Origin: Vitellaria paradoxa
Taxonomy: Eukaryota > Streptophyta > Magnoliopsida > Ericales > Sapotaceae
DNA length: 64,000 bases
NCBI GenBank assembly: GCA_019916065.1
Contig: CM034239.1
Coordinates: 37,906,419 to 37,970,418, forward strand
Direction: 5' to 3'
Shown here: in pieces, positions 39,228 through 49,889 of the stretch
How the letters are laid out: each line of letters begins with the position of its first letter
How positions within the stretch are numbered: position 1 is the stretch's first letter
Translations under genes and position numbers: made by a program
The notes under the pieces: model-generated
Databases searched by the model: none
What the model was told of the DNA's origin: nothing
What the model saw: the letters and a program-made list of their open reading frames with translations, nothing else

Positions 39228-40427
39228 TAAATTGTTTAGAGCCTAAATTGTTAGGATAGATTGGCTCCCTAATATCCATAAATTAGTAGTTATATTAAAT
39301 TCATAATTTTCTAACTATTAATAACATGTTGGTAAATTTGACATATTTTGATATTTTATTAGTAAAAAAAGCCTCATTAATTATTATACATGGAGTTTTT
39401 TTTTTTTTTTCCCTCCACAGAGCAAGTCTCTCTTATTTAATAAATATAATTTTAAAATACAATAATCACTACATATTAATTACATCACCCTATAATCCTC
39501 AATTCATTTTTTCACCTGAATTCGAATTTCTTAATTATCACCTCCTTATTTTTTTCATACATTGTAGATTAAATATTTAACTCAACTCAATCAAATTTTA
39601 AATTTATATTAATTGATCAATTTATAAAAAAAATTATGGCACCAACTTAAGGTGAGGAGTCAAAATTCTGTCAATGGTGCAACTTTTGGGTGAACTCTCT
39701 TGAGCATATATATTGCATCCCTACATATACATATATATATATATATATGCACAGTTGAGAATTAAATTACTACTAAAATAGAAAAAAAATGAATAAGTAG
39801 ATGGTATATGCCAATGAATTTAGTATTTAAATATAAATTACTGCATCTAACTTTTTGTCGTATGGGATCTGAGGCACATGAGATCAACCCTTACCATAAG
39901 TAAAAATATCACAAACGAAAATTTGACCAACTTTTGCTGTCCAAAAGACGAAATTGTCCTCAGATTAATGGGATGCAGAGAATAGTTGCAAACGTACAAA
40001 GGTGTACAGGGCATGCAGGGTAGACGGTGTTTGATTGATAAAAAGTTAATTAAAAATATAATAAAAATAAAAAAATATGGCATAAGAGTAATATATATAA
40101 AAATTTAATTAAAAAATATAAAAATTAATTAAAATTAATAAATTTTAATACTTTTAGTGCCACTGTTTAGCCGCAACTTTTATAATTCCCACCATCTGGC
40201 ATGCGCAGTTGCATTGCGGCATTTACGGTGGATGTTTTGAATTATATAAAATTATATAAATTAATGTCACGTATTTTATATAATTAATAAAAAATTTAAA
40301 TTTTATAATTTTATAATTTAACTTTATAAAAATTTTTAAAATTTTATATTATTTTATTTAACTTGAAACGTGGCCAATCCACTGTTTCTCTTTAGCAATC
40401 GCTCATTCACAGGATTTAGAATTTGAT

Positions 40428-40715
40428 TGGATTGAGCATAAAATTTAAAAACAAAGTCAACAAACCTATAAAAATCAAGGTTAAACAAAAAGTTTAAAAA
40501 TGGTATAAATTAGGTTATAAAAATTTAAGATAAATTAAATTCAAAAAATATTAAAAAAATAGAGTTTGACTGAGCTGAGCACAAAATTTAAAAATAAAGT
40601 GAACTGACTTATAAAAATTTAAATTGGACAAATGGTTTAAAAATAAAATATGCTGCGTTACAAAAATTGAAGATGGGTTAAATTTAAATAAATATATATT
40701 TTTTTAAATCAAAAA
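40428..40715. repeat. 143-bp imperfect tandem duplication
   Basis: A phrase starting GAGCATAAAATTTAAAAA at 40434 returns as GAGCACAAAATTTAAAAA at 40577, and the following sequence stays in register (TTATAAAAATTTAA, GGTTAAA-like blocks). A third short start, ATCTGAGCTACA, follows at about 40728. The copies have diverged considerably. Confidence 0.5.
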
Positions 40716-42462
40716 AATTCAGACTATCTGAGCTACAACTCACGTGAGCCCCAATGTTGGTCCGCCCATGGGCGACGCATACGAGATGCATATAAATTTT
40801 TTTTCTTAATAATCAATAAAAATATTTTATTTTTGTAAATTATGAATATTTACTCAAATTTTATATTAATTTTTAATTAATCTATTGGAACTATCGGTTA
40901 TGATCAAACAAGAGAGAATTGTGCAAGTTAGGAATACTAATTAACATGCAGTACAAGAAATTATAAAAATGAGAGAAAAATAGAAAAAAATAATATTAAT
41001 TAAATTTAAAAATTTTTAGTTCTATTCATTTGAGTAAAAAAAAAAAAAAGAATGAAATGAAAAACAAAAAACTGTAAAAAAAAAAATGATGCACTTTATA
41101 AAAAAAATGATAAGAGAATTAATTAGCAACATGATGAAAAATCATATAACACACCGACAGTACCAGGTTTTTCTAATTGTTAGAATATATCATTCTCTCT
41201 AGCATGATTTTTGAGTGTTTGTAACATTAGCCATTAATGACAACTACATTTTAATAAGAATAAAAATGACTATAAAATAGAGAAACATATTTTTCAGTGT
41301 AATATTAAATAAAAATATATATATATATTAACTGTCTTTTAAATTTGAATGTAAAAACTGAATTTCTAAATTTAAAATATTTAAATTTAAACATATTATA
41401 AATTAATCATCCTAACTTTTTAAAACTAACATATGTATATATATTTCGTTTTGGGAGTTATTAATGTTAATATAAAAAGTAGGTATAGTTTCACAAAAAA
41501 ATAAAAAAAAGCTTCAAGGAGAAAAAAAAAAATTCACCAATTCCTAATGATTGCTCCATCGTAGTATAAAAGATTTATCAATTATGTATATATACCTATA
41601 CATACATATGAGACTTCTGTTACTATAAAAATATAGAAAATTTTCACTATAGAAACTTGAAATTTGTCAATTAAATGCAGGATTTTTTTTTTCTTTCCTA
41701 AAGGAGTATTATTTCTTCTTCCATTTTTTGTTTCTTTCCTCTTTTTAATGCAATAGTTATCGTAGATAAAATAAGCAAAAAAATAAAAAATCTTTCTTCT
41801 CATTTTCCCCCTCTTTCTCTACAAAACCAAATATCCATATGTCAATTTTCTTCACAATTGCTTTTACTTTCTCCCCTTACCATTTTCTCTGTTTTTTTGC
41901 TAGTGGTTTTTCCTTCAAGTTAAAACTATCACGGGGTGTTTATCTAGTAAAAGTTTAACCCAAAGAACAGTAAAAGTATAAATATTTGATGTAAAAGTAA
42001 TATGTACAAAAAATTGATAAATTTTGATTAATTTTGACTAATCAAACACCCCTCCAATTTGAATAATTTTCAATAAGTTAGAAAAGAATAGTGATCACTA
42101 AGCCGCAAACGAAAACAATAAAAGAATTATAAAATTTTATCTTTTAATTATAATAATTAAATTATTATTTTTATAATAATAAATTAGATAAAATTTAATC
42201 ATGTACCATTATGGATGCATGTGAAGTGCATATAATTTACTAGTTCTATAGTAAATTAAATTCGTACTAAAACAACTCCGATAAATACAAATTTAAATTA
42301 AAAAAATACTCAACCACTTCAAAATGGGAGTACTAATATATATCTATAGTCTCAAAAAAAAAAAATAAATAAATAAAAATTAAAGAGGCTAACAATGGGT
42401 CGATAAATGGGAACTCAAAAGTAACTTAATCTTGGATTTACTTTTCAGTGATTACTAATTTG

Positions 42463-42711
42463 AGACTTAGTTTGAAAAATTAAAAAGCTTATTTTGTTTT
42501 AGTTGTTAGCTATTTACTAAAAAACTAATTTTTTGTATTTAGAAAAGAAAAAAATACTAAAAATTATTTTTTTAACTTTTTGTTAATTTGATATTTCTAC
42601 CCTTCAATATTTTAAAAAAGTATAAAATATAAGATGACAACTTTAATTATTTTAGAAAAAGACAAAAGGATAGTAGCTGATAGCTTCAGCTAGCATTGTC
42701 AAACGAAGTCT
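42463..42711. mobile_element. MITE-like unit, TTAGCTATT family, copy 1
   Basis: The ends AGACTTAGTTTGAAAAA and (inverted) AGACTTCGTTTGACAAT form an imperfect inverted repeat. The interior (GTTAGCTATTTACT, then TTAATTTGATATTTCTACCC) is shared with 46338-46567. No target-site duplication is clear. Just outside, CATGACTATTAGGGATT is duplicated in tandem at 42721-42759. Confidence 0.5.
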
Positions 42712-42718
42712 AAGTCTC

Positions 42719-43461
42719 TTCATGACTATTAGGGATTCATGACTATTAGGGATTTATCTGATCGTTAATTTCATGACTCTTAAAAATTAATTAAATTACA
42801 TGTAAATTAATTCAAATACCCTAAATCATATAAAAAAAATAAAAGTCAATGAATATGAGTACATAACATCTTTTATTTTGGCTATCTAAATTATAATTTA
42901 ATGATGTGAGAGTACTTATATATTTTTTTAAAATAAAAAATTATGAATATTTTAAAATTATTAAATTAAAACTCAACGACTGTCGTAAGATTTGTCCGGA
43001 CCTACTGCTAGTTGACTCAGTAAAATGAGAATTGAGTTTAAGATTTGGATAATTTATTTAAGTTGTGCGTTCGATTTGTCTCCTGGACGACCGTAAGTGA
43101 GAGGTCGCCGCAGTAGGGTCTTGCGCTAACCTCCTCCGAAATTTGTAGCCTGGTGCTCGAAAAGTTTACTGAGTAATTTCGTCTGTCACCCCAAAAAAAA
43201 AAAACTAGCCGGGGCTGACATCCTCTAATCAAAATGACAGGAAAGTGGGATTCTTCTCGCCGGCCCATTTATCGACGCAGAGACTTGAGAATCCAATGAA
43301 CATTAATTATGAGGTTTAGGTGCACTAGTACATTTTTAATATGCATATGTTCAGTCTTTCAACGGCTCACATTGTGAATAGTAATGCATAGGCCCCACCA
43401 AAAGTACATTTCGCCATTACCACTTTCTGTTACACGCAAGGCAAGGCAGGTGAACCTTTTA
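42719..43461. other. intergenic DNA around a SINE-like unit
   Basis: No gene is supportable. The minus-strand open frame at 43038-43268 is the reverse of the SINE-like unit reported separately. The remaining bases are ordinary AT-rich sequence. Confidence 0.55.
43025..43195 (+). mobile_element. SINE-like element
   Basis: A block of higher GC than its surroundings contains GCGTTCGATTTGTCTCC, resembling a pol III B box, preceded by GTTTAAGATTTGG-like sequence in A-box position. It continues through GCCGCAGTAGGGTCTTGCGC and ends TGTCACCCC followed by an A-run at 43192-43204. This order (tRNA-like head, unrelated body, A-tail) is that of a SINE. No convincing target-site duplication was found, so the 5' end is approximate. 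Confidence 0.5.
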
Positions 43462-43857
43462 GGCTGTGTTTATTTGAGGGATTAGGTGATAGGAGATAAG
43501 TAATACTGTGAGATTTATTAATGGAATTGAATAAAAGATTGGATTAATTTTTATATGAGATTATTTTTTTGGTGTTTGGTTGATGGGATATAAAGTGGGA
43601 TAAAAGATGTGATTTGATATGTGATGTGATAGGAAATAATTTTGAACATTTAGATCTTGGAGGGAAGCAATCCGGCAAGGGGGAATTAATAATACTCTAA
43701 TCCTCCTGGATTTACTCATCCCCCAAAATTACTCACTAACATTCCAATCCGTAGGTCCCACGGATTAACTAAAAAACCAAACAAACACCTCATTGTTGTG
43801 GGTCCCACGGATGAGGGCTCCAATCCCACGACTTTTATCCGGTAAACAAACGCACCC
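43462..43857. mobile_element. Tourist-like MITE flanked by TTA
   Basis: The ends GGCTGTGTTTATTTGA and (inverted) GGGTGCGTTTGTTTAC form imperfect inverted repeats, and TTA flanks both sides (43459-43461 and 43858-43860), the target of PIF/Harbinger elements. The 396-bp interior is non-coding and less AT-rich on the right (GGTCCCACGGAT occurs twice, near 43753 and 43801). Confidence 0.75.
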
Positions 43858-43860
43858 TTA

Positions 43861-44961
43861 AGGTCTTATTTGGTAATTTTTTTTTTCGATCATCAAGAAT
43901 TGACATTCAGCTCCTTTTTTTTTTTTTTCGGTTGCAAATTTTGGTTTTCAACTTTTTTGTTTTTTGTTTTTTAATCTTATATGACATTTTTTAGGTCAAA
44001 ATTTAACTTTTTTTTAGGAATTATAACTTTTAATTATGTTAGTCTCATTAGTTAAAAAAAGAAAAAAAATTGATATTTATTTGAATAAAAACTATCTGTT
44101 TAGATGAAAAAATTAAAAAATTTAATATTTTTTATTTTTTTAATTTTTATCTAAATAAACATGATTTTTTTTTTAACGAAAGCAATTATTACGCTTAAAA
44201 AATATAGTTTTTAAAAATAAAATTAAAAAGTGATATATGATGAACAAAAGTTAACAAAAAAAAAAAAAAAAGTTAAAACCACGTTTGTAATTAAACGGTG
44301 TCTAAAATGAATCATGGTCTAAAATCATATTTCTAAATTTAAATCTCAACCATCAGTTGATGATCTGATTATTTAACATTTATCGACTTCACATTAATGG
44401 ATGACTGAAATTCAATTTTAAGAATTTGATGTTGAAAAATAATTTTAAGCTTCTCTTATCTGCCAGAAACACTCGATAAGGATTAATAAAAATAAGTAAT
44501 GTAATAATGTTTTATATTTTTTATGCACAATTTCATTAAGAGCATGCTTATCTGCATTTCATGAATAAATTGTTGTACTTCACTTTACTTTTTTATTAAA
44601 TAAAATACACAATTATTATCATTCTATTAATAAGATATATTGTATAATTTTTATGTAATAAATACTCTTTTATAAAATAAAAATAATTGTGTAATTTTAT
44701 TAAATTAATAAAAAAGTAAGTAAAAGAAAAGATGTGAATAGATTAATCATTTTATTAAAATGTAATATATTTTCATGGCTGCGTTAAAGCTTTTATTAAT
44801 TGCCCACAACTTCACGTCATGATGCGTTTTACCAACTTTAAATATCACCTTTGCTGTTTCGGCTGCTCTTTATCTCATCCCAAAAAGGGCCATCGCCGCG
44901 GAATTTGCGTTGGGTTCACAGTAGCGAATTCGTCGGCATATACTACCTCAAAACACAAAGG
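43861..44961. other. AT-rich intergenic DNA
   Basis: Homopolymer-rich sequence without a gene. A 44540-44780 segment has an internal inverted pair (ACACAATTATTATC against ATAATTGTGTAATTTT) that may be the centre of an old foldback or MITE, but no ends or target duplication were found. Confidence 0.5.
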
Positions 44962-45289
44962 GGGGCGTTAAATAACAAAATTTTTAACAAAAAAATTTAT
45001 TAATTGCTGATTTTTAAGTGTTTGATAAATTATTAAGTTTAGTTATTTTTTTACTTTGTTATAATAATTTTTCAATTGAAAAGTTATCAAAAATTGGTAA
45101 AAATTTTTAAAAATTACTAAAAATTGTTAAAAATGTCAAAAGTTACTAAAAATTTTTTCAAACATTCAAATATTGTAAAAAATTACTAAAAATTAGTAGT
45201 TGTTTCATCAAATATACTAAAAATTACAACTAGTAACTTTTAACAAAAAATATCAAAATTTATTAAAAATTGTGTCTCCAAACGCCTCC
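44962..45289. mobile_element. MITE-like unit ending CCAAACGCCTCC
   Basis: It starts GGGGCGTTAAATAAC and ends CCAAACGCCTCC, so GGRGCGTTTGG-like ends face each other. The interior is a series of ACTAAAAATT and TTGTTAAAAA phrases, also found at 55464-55698. No target-site duplication could be confirmed. Confidence 0.45.
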
Positions 45290-45536
45290 AAAGTATTGGG
45301 GTTTCGTGTTTTTTTTTTTTCCAATATGATATTTTTATACAAAATTTGTGAAATAAAATATAAAATTATATTTAGGATTATTATTTTTAAATATAATTTA
45401 AACAAAATATTATTAAATTCTTTTTTTTTTGGTAATTAAAATAAACCAGAACCATTATTAAATTCTCATGTTAATTTTTTATATAAAAAAATTGAAAGAA
45501 TAATACATACATATATATATATATATATTTTAAGGG

Positions 45537-45985
45537 TCTGTTTGGCACGTTGAAAGATAAGAAAAATCTTTGAAAATCTCTAAAATTCTTTAACACATTT
45601 TATTCTTTTCGTACTCCGTGAAATTTCTATAAATCTATATATATCTACACATTCAAATAAATATTTACAAACTTCTCAATAATACTTTCACAAATCCCAA
45701 TAACTTTTATATAAATCTCAAAAATTTTTCAACACCTTTTTTGAAATTCTGATATAAAATTGTTCTAACGAACTAAAAAAAATTATTCCAACAATTTTTT
45801 TCTTTGAAAGGTTGATGCAGAAGTTAAAAAGGCACTATTCATCTTTAAAAAACATAATTTAATAGATGCATACCAAACGTTAAAAAATTATCCGAATTAC
45901 ATTTTTCGTTATTTATCATCATCCGAATTACATTTTTCGTTATTTATCATCGTTATTTTCCGACACTCTAAACGTCTCCCAAGTA
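45537..45985. repeat. MITE-like unit containing a 31-bp perfect tandem repeat
   Basis: The left part (GGGTCTGTTTGGCACGTTG) and right part (CACTCTAAACGTCTCCC) may be diverged ends. Within it, a 31-bp unit starting ATCCGAATTACATTTTTCG occurs twice in perfect tandem at 45890-45920 and 45921-45951. Confidence 0.45.
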
Positions 45986-46209
45986 AACTACATTTGACAC
46001 CTTCGTAATTTATCATAATTTCATTATCTTTTATATTTTAAACTACCCTACTTTGTCCAGCGTATTTTTAAATTGTTCCACTTCACAGAGTTTTCATCAA
46101 ATTTATCAACGAAAAAACATACATTCGCGTGGTAGATATATGACTTTTTCCGTCAAATTCTTTTGATGATAACTAGGGAAAGGAATAAAATGTTGGCTCA
46201 TTCACGTTC

Positions 46210-46325
46210 CTTATTATTTTTCTGGGAGGGGTGCTTTACATTCAGATTCGAACGAACTTGAGGTGGGTTAAGGATCTACTTTTGACACATCAGTTCTTTC
46301 ACTGAGCCAGACGTGTGTGCTCAGC
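46210..46325 (-). mobile_element. SINE-like element with tRNA-type A and B boxes
   Basis: On the minus strand TGGCTCAGTGAAAGAA matches a pol III A box, and GTTCGTTCGAATCTG about 50 bases later resembles a B box. A GC-richer tail ending CACCCCTCCC and then an AAAAATAATAA stretch follow. No target-site duplication was resolved and the 3' end is uncertain. Confidence 0.45.
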
Positions 46326-46337
46326 TTGACTCATTTA

Positions 46338-46567
46338 GGCTTGGTTTGAAAACAAATCTTACTTTTTTTTTAGTTAACTAATAGCTAAATTTGTATTTGA
46401 AAAAGAAAAAAAATAATTTTTTTTAAGGTGACTAACTTATTTTTATTAATTTAACATTTTTACCCCTAAAAACTTAAAAGAAAATTAAAATGTAAAAAAA
46501 AAATTTAACCAAATACTGTTAAAATAATCATTAATTTGACTAATGACTACCGATACCAAACAGAACC
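46338..46567. mobile_element. MITE-like unit, TTAGCTATT family, copy 2
   Basis: The ends GGCTTGGTTTGAAAAC and (inverted) GGTTCTGTTTGGTATC are similar, with TTA on the left and TGA on the right. The interior (TAATAGCTAAATTTG, TTAATTTAACATTTTTACCC) matches 42463-42711. Confidence 0.5.
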
Positions 46568-47514
46568 TGAGTATCCTTGAACGAATTGTATACATGTGTA
46601 CAATAATATACTTAATTATTTCTTCATAAATAAGTCAACTTATATGATATTGAACAAGTTAGATCACAAATTTAGGATTTTATTACTTGTTCATTAATTA
46701 TATAGAAATCTCTTATAATTTACAAATAATTAGTCAATTAGCTTAAAAATTGATCAAAAAAACATAAAAAGTTACATAAGAACTCGCAAGTAAATTCATG
46801 TTTGATAATTTCCTTAACAAATGAGATTTAACAAGATTTTTAAATCTAGATAAATGCTAAGTACGATTATCTTTTTAACGAACAAGCATAAACAAAATCA
46901 AAATTCCAAGAACAGTAGCAGGAACAGTAGTAGTACTACATCTTACGAGAGAAAAATCAAACTGCAATCATTTCACAAGAACTTTGATATTAATCAGTCA
47001 TAAAAAATAGCATCACAGTAAGGAATGCCACGTTAAAGGTTGAAATGGGCATTTTAAAAAACAACATTATTACCATTAAGGTAGAAAGATGAAGTCTGAC
47101 TGATTATTTAACAAATTTGGATCGATCCTGATTATAGACAATGGGTCCAAGTCATTTACCTCTAACTACTGCTTCAACCACTCAGCCTATATATATATAT
47201 ATATAGATAGATACATTTATGACGAACCCACCCCTGGGGGGGGGGAACCCCAAAACTTGGATTATCAAAAAAAAGTTAGCAAGCCCCTTCTTCTGTCACT
47301 CAAGCACGCCTTCCCTTCCCCAACGAATGAATCTTCATAATCATCAACAAGCAAACCCACCAACCATCTCTACCGCTCCTCTCTATTCTCTCTCTCTCTC
47401 TCTCTAGTATCCAGTAGGGAAGTCACATTTCCCAAACTCTGCAAAAAGAAAATAAAATTACGAATAAGACCCCAAAAAAAAATAGTAAGAGAGAGGACAG
47501 AGAAGATTAAATTA
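46568..47514. other. intergenic DNA without a supportable gene
   Basis: Mostly AT-rich. Around 47188-47205 is an AT run, then a G-run near 47227-47246 and a CT-rich stretch at 47378-47405. The plus-strand open frame 47219-47407 spans these simple repeats and is not gene-like. Confidence 0.55.
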
Positions 47515-47856
47515 GAGGTGTTTGGCTACTCAAAATTTAGTAAAAAAATATCAAAAATTAATTTGTATGTGTTTGATAAAATAACAAATTTTTTTATTTT
47601 TTTATTTGCTACAATAAAAAATACCATACAATAATTATAACTTTTTTACTTTGTTACAGTAAAAAAATATACCAAACACCAAAAAGTTATAACTTTTTTA
47701 CTTTGCTACAGTAAAAAATTACCAAACATCCAAAAATTATTAAAAAATACTAAAAATTTCACTTGGTTCAATCAAAAATACAAAAAAGTGCCAAAAAAAA
47801 AAAAAAAACCAAAAAACTATCAAAACTTAAGTTTTTTTTAACTTCCAAACACCCTC
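47515..47856. mobile_element. MITE of the ACTGTAGCAAA family, TA-flanked
   Basis: The ends GAGGTGTTTGG and (inverted) GAGGGTGTTTGG face each other and TA lies next to each. The interior repeats TTACAGTAAAAAA/CTACAGTAAAAAATT and CCAAACAYC phrases. An inverted relative is at 17905-18180. Confidence 0.6.
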
Positions 47857-48095
47857 TAAAAACAAACAGTAAAAGCGGGTGTTTCCAAGAAAGTTTTTCA
47901 CCATCCAGGCAAACTATTTGACCCATACTGCCAAAAATACCCCTTGCCGCATGAAAATGAAAGAGCAGTGAAGCCCAAAAAGTCCACGCCGTGTCGGAAA
48001 CGGTGCAGCCCGGTCTCCGTCCATCTCGTGATGTCCTCTCTTGACCTGGCGGGCACCAAGTTTCTAGTCTACGTGGGCCTCAAGTGTCACTCAGA

Positions 48096-49704
48096 TTAGA
48101 CCCATCGATTCCGGCGCATGATAGCACTTAGTATTATTCCACTAACATGCGCCCCGTCTAAAAATTTTTCCCAAAAAATGAAAACGAAATACTGACGTCG
48201 AAGGAGAGGAGATAAGGTGGCTTACTTGGAGGCTGTGTGACGACGTAGCCGGCCCCGCCAAAGAAACAAGTGCCGATCGCACGGCCCTTCTTCTGATAAT
48301 AACTGTTGAAAGCGTAGGATGCGTGGGCCTCGAGTGTATTAGGATTGAAACACGCGGACCCCGGCTGGATCGGATGGCAATCAGCTCCCCCCTCCCCACA
48401 CGCATAGTCTAGAGCCGCCTGCAGCTTTTCTTTCCCCGCTCCCCCGTTTGCCAAGCACCAAGTTTGGCCCTTTGCACTCGCCGACGACGCATTCCCACCC
48501 TTGACCGGCGTCGACACCCTCTGATCTTTCGTCACCGGAGGCCGGTAACCCTTTAACCCCTCCACCGTGAACGGAATGTCGTAAACCTTCTCCTCATTCG
48601 GGTAGAACAACCCGTAATTTCTCTCCGACGTGGGACCCGGTTTCTTGTTCTCGTTGAAGAGAGCGAACAGATAGACGGTCAGATCCGCTTTGGGCCTCAG
48701 GGGGGTCCCGCCGCCGGTGAGCACTCTGCGTACCAGGTTCCCGTTATACGCAGCAGCGTTCTGAATGCTCGCTCCGATCTCGTTCCCGTCGCCCTTCGAC
48801 GGCCAGCCCGTCTCCGTCACGACCACTCTGATGTCGTCGTACTTCAGCGCCGACATTGCCGCGAAAACGGCGTCGATTTGGGCGTCGAACAGGCTGAAGT
48901 AATGCAAGCCATTGCCGGCGTCGACCACCCCCGGGTTTTCTTGGAACAGCGCGTAGTCGAGGGAGATGACGTCAGAATTGGACTCGTAGGCGAAGAACGG
49001 GTAAGCGTTAACCATGAGGAACGACCCGGTTTCGCGGAGGAAGTCCAGCATGGGTTTGAAAACGGGTTCGATGAGTGCGGGTCGGAAGGATCCGGCGGAG
49101 GACGGGTAGGAGTTCTGGAGGGCGGTGAGGGCTATCGGGGAAGAGACCTTGATGGCGGCGGCGAGATTGTACTTAAGAAGCGCCGCGTGGACGTTCTTCA
49201 TGGCGGGTACGAGGAAGTTGGTGATGTTGTGCGGGTCGACGAAGACTTCGTTGCCGACGGCGAGGGCCTCGATTTGGGTGGCGGGGTAGTAGGCGGCGAC
49301 GTTCCGCTGGACCCAGTTGGATGCGAAGGACTGGCGTTTGGCGGCGGAGTAGAGGAGTTCGTTGGGTAAGTCGACGGTGACTTTGATTCCGGATCCGGAC
49401 AAGGCTCTGAGAACTGCCGGGTCGGTATCGTAGACCTTGACCCGGTCTATGCTATGAGACTTGAGGAGTTGGACCACCTTCACCGCCGGCGGCAGATTGT
49501 TGGCAATCCGGCCGTAGTTCACTCCGATGGAACCCCCCTCTGCAAATGTAGCACCAAAACATCAAAACCCAGATAAAAAGAACACAGCTTTATAAACAGA
49601 AATACATTAATATTAGAAAAAAGGCAAAGGAAGCTGCTAGCATTACCTGCTATTGAAGAGATGGAAATGAGAAGGAGAATGGAAGGAAGTAGAAGACGAT
49701 CCAT
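48096..49704 (-). CDS. glucan endo-1,3-beta-glucosidase, GH17 with X8/CBM43 domain
   Basis: Exons: 49647-49704, 48226-49539 and probably 48096-48157 (GT-AG, phases consistent; 477 aa). MDRLLLPSILLLISISSIA is a signal peptide. The mature enzyme opens GSIGVNYGRIANNLP, the GH17 signature. The proton donor is the Glu in AVGNEVFV (about residue 117) and the nucleophile the Glu in VVTETGWPS (about 262); LFNENKKPGP and ERNYGLFYP also match the family. Residues about 379-453 are an X8 domain with the WCLANGG start and the usual cysteines, ending CFFGGAGYVVT. Such enzymes are secreted to the wall and cut callose and related 1,3-beta-glucans, and X8 binds them. Without the last intron the protein would end SKPPYLLSFDVSISFSFFGK plus two residues. 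Neither end shows a convincing GPI signal. An in-frame ATG at 49731 would add nine residues before the signal peptide. The gene is GC-rich compared with its flanks. Confidence 0.93.
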
Positions 49705-49852
49705 ACTCTCGTTCTGCAACAAGCAGAGCATGGAATATGAGAGAGAGGAGGAGAGAGATTGAGAGCGCTAGTAGTATTCCTGGGTTGGATTACACAAGTA
49801 GGTACTGAAAGGGAGGAATGACTGGGGACAGTGAGGATGGTCCTTTATGGAG

Positions 49853-49855
49853 GAC

Positions 49856-49882
<27 letters not shown>
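49853..49882. repeat. (GA)n microsatellite upstream of the GH17 gene
   Basis: On the gene's strand this is a CT-rich tract about 150-180 bases before the start codon, together with further CT stretches at 49740-49762. CT-rich leaders and core promoters are common in plant genes, so it may be part of the promoter or 5' UTR. Confidence 0.7.

Positions 49883-49889
<7 letters not shown>

Larger units (their letters stand above)
33723..42462. other. gene desert, very AT-rich
   Basis: No coding region could be supported over nearly 9 kb. Apart from the elements listed separately, it contains long runs of only A and T (for example 35160-35700), AT microsatellites (34672-34713, around 36129-36146 and 39727-39748), an AAT repeat near 38122-38141, and MITE-like short units near 35936-36066 and 41934-42053 (ends GGGGTGTTT and AAACACCCC). 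Open frames such as 35878-36114, 39326-39580, 39847-40083 and 41582-41803 are low-complexity and lack gene features. Confidence 0.65.

Noticed and set aside
48878..49369. Plus-strand 163-residue frame
   Set aside because: It is the reverse strand of the GC-rich GH17 coding exon, glycine/valine-rich and without a domain.
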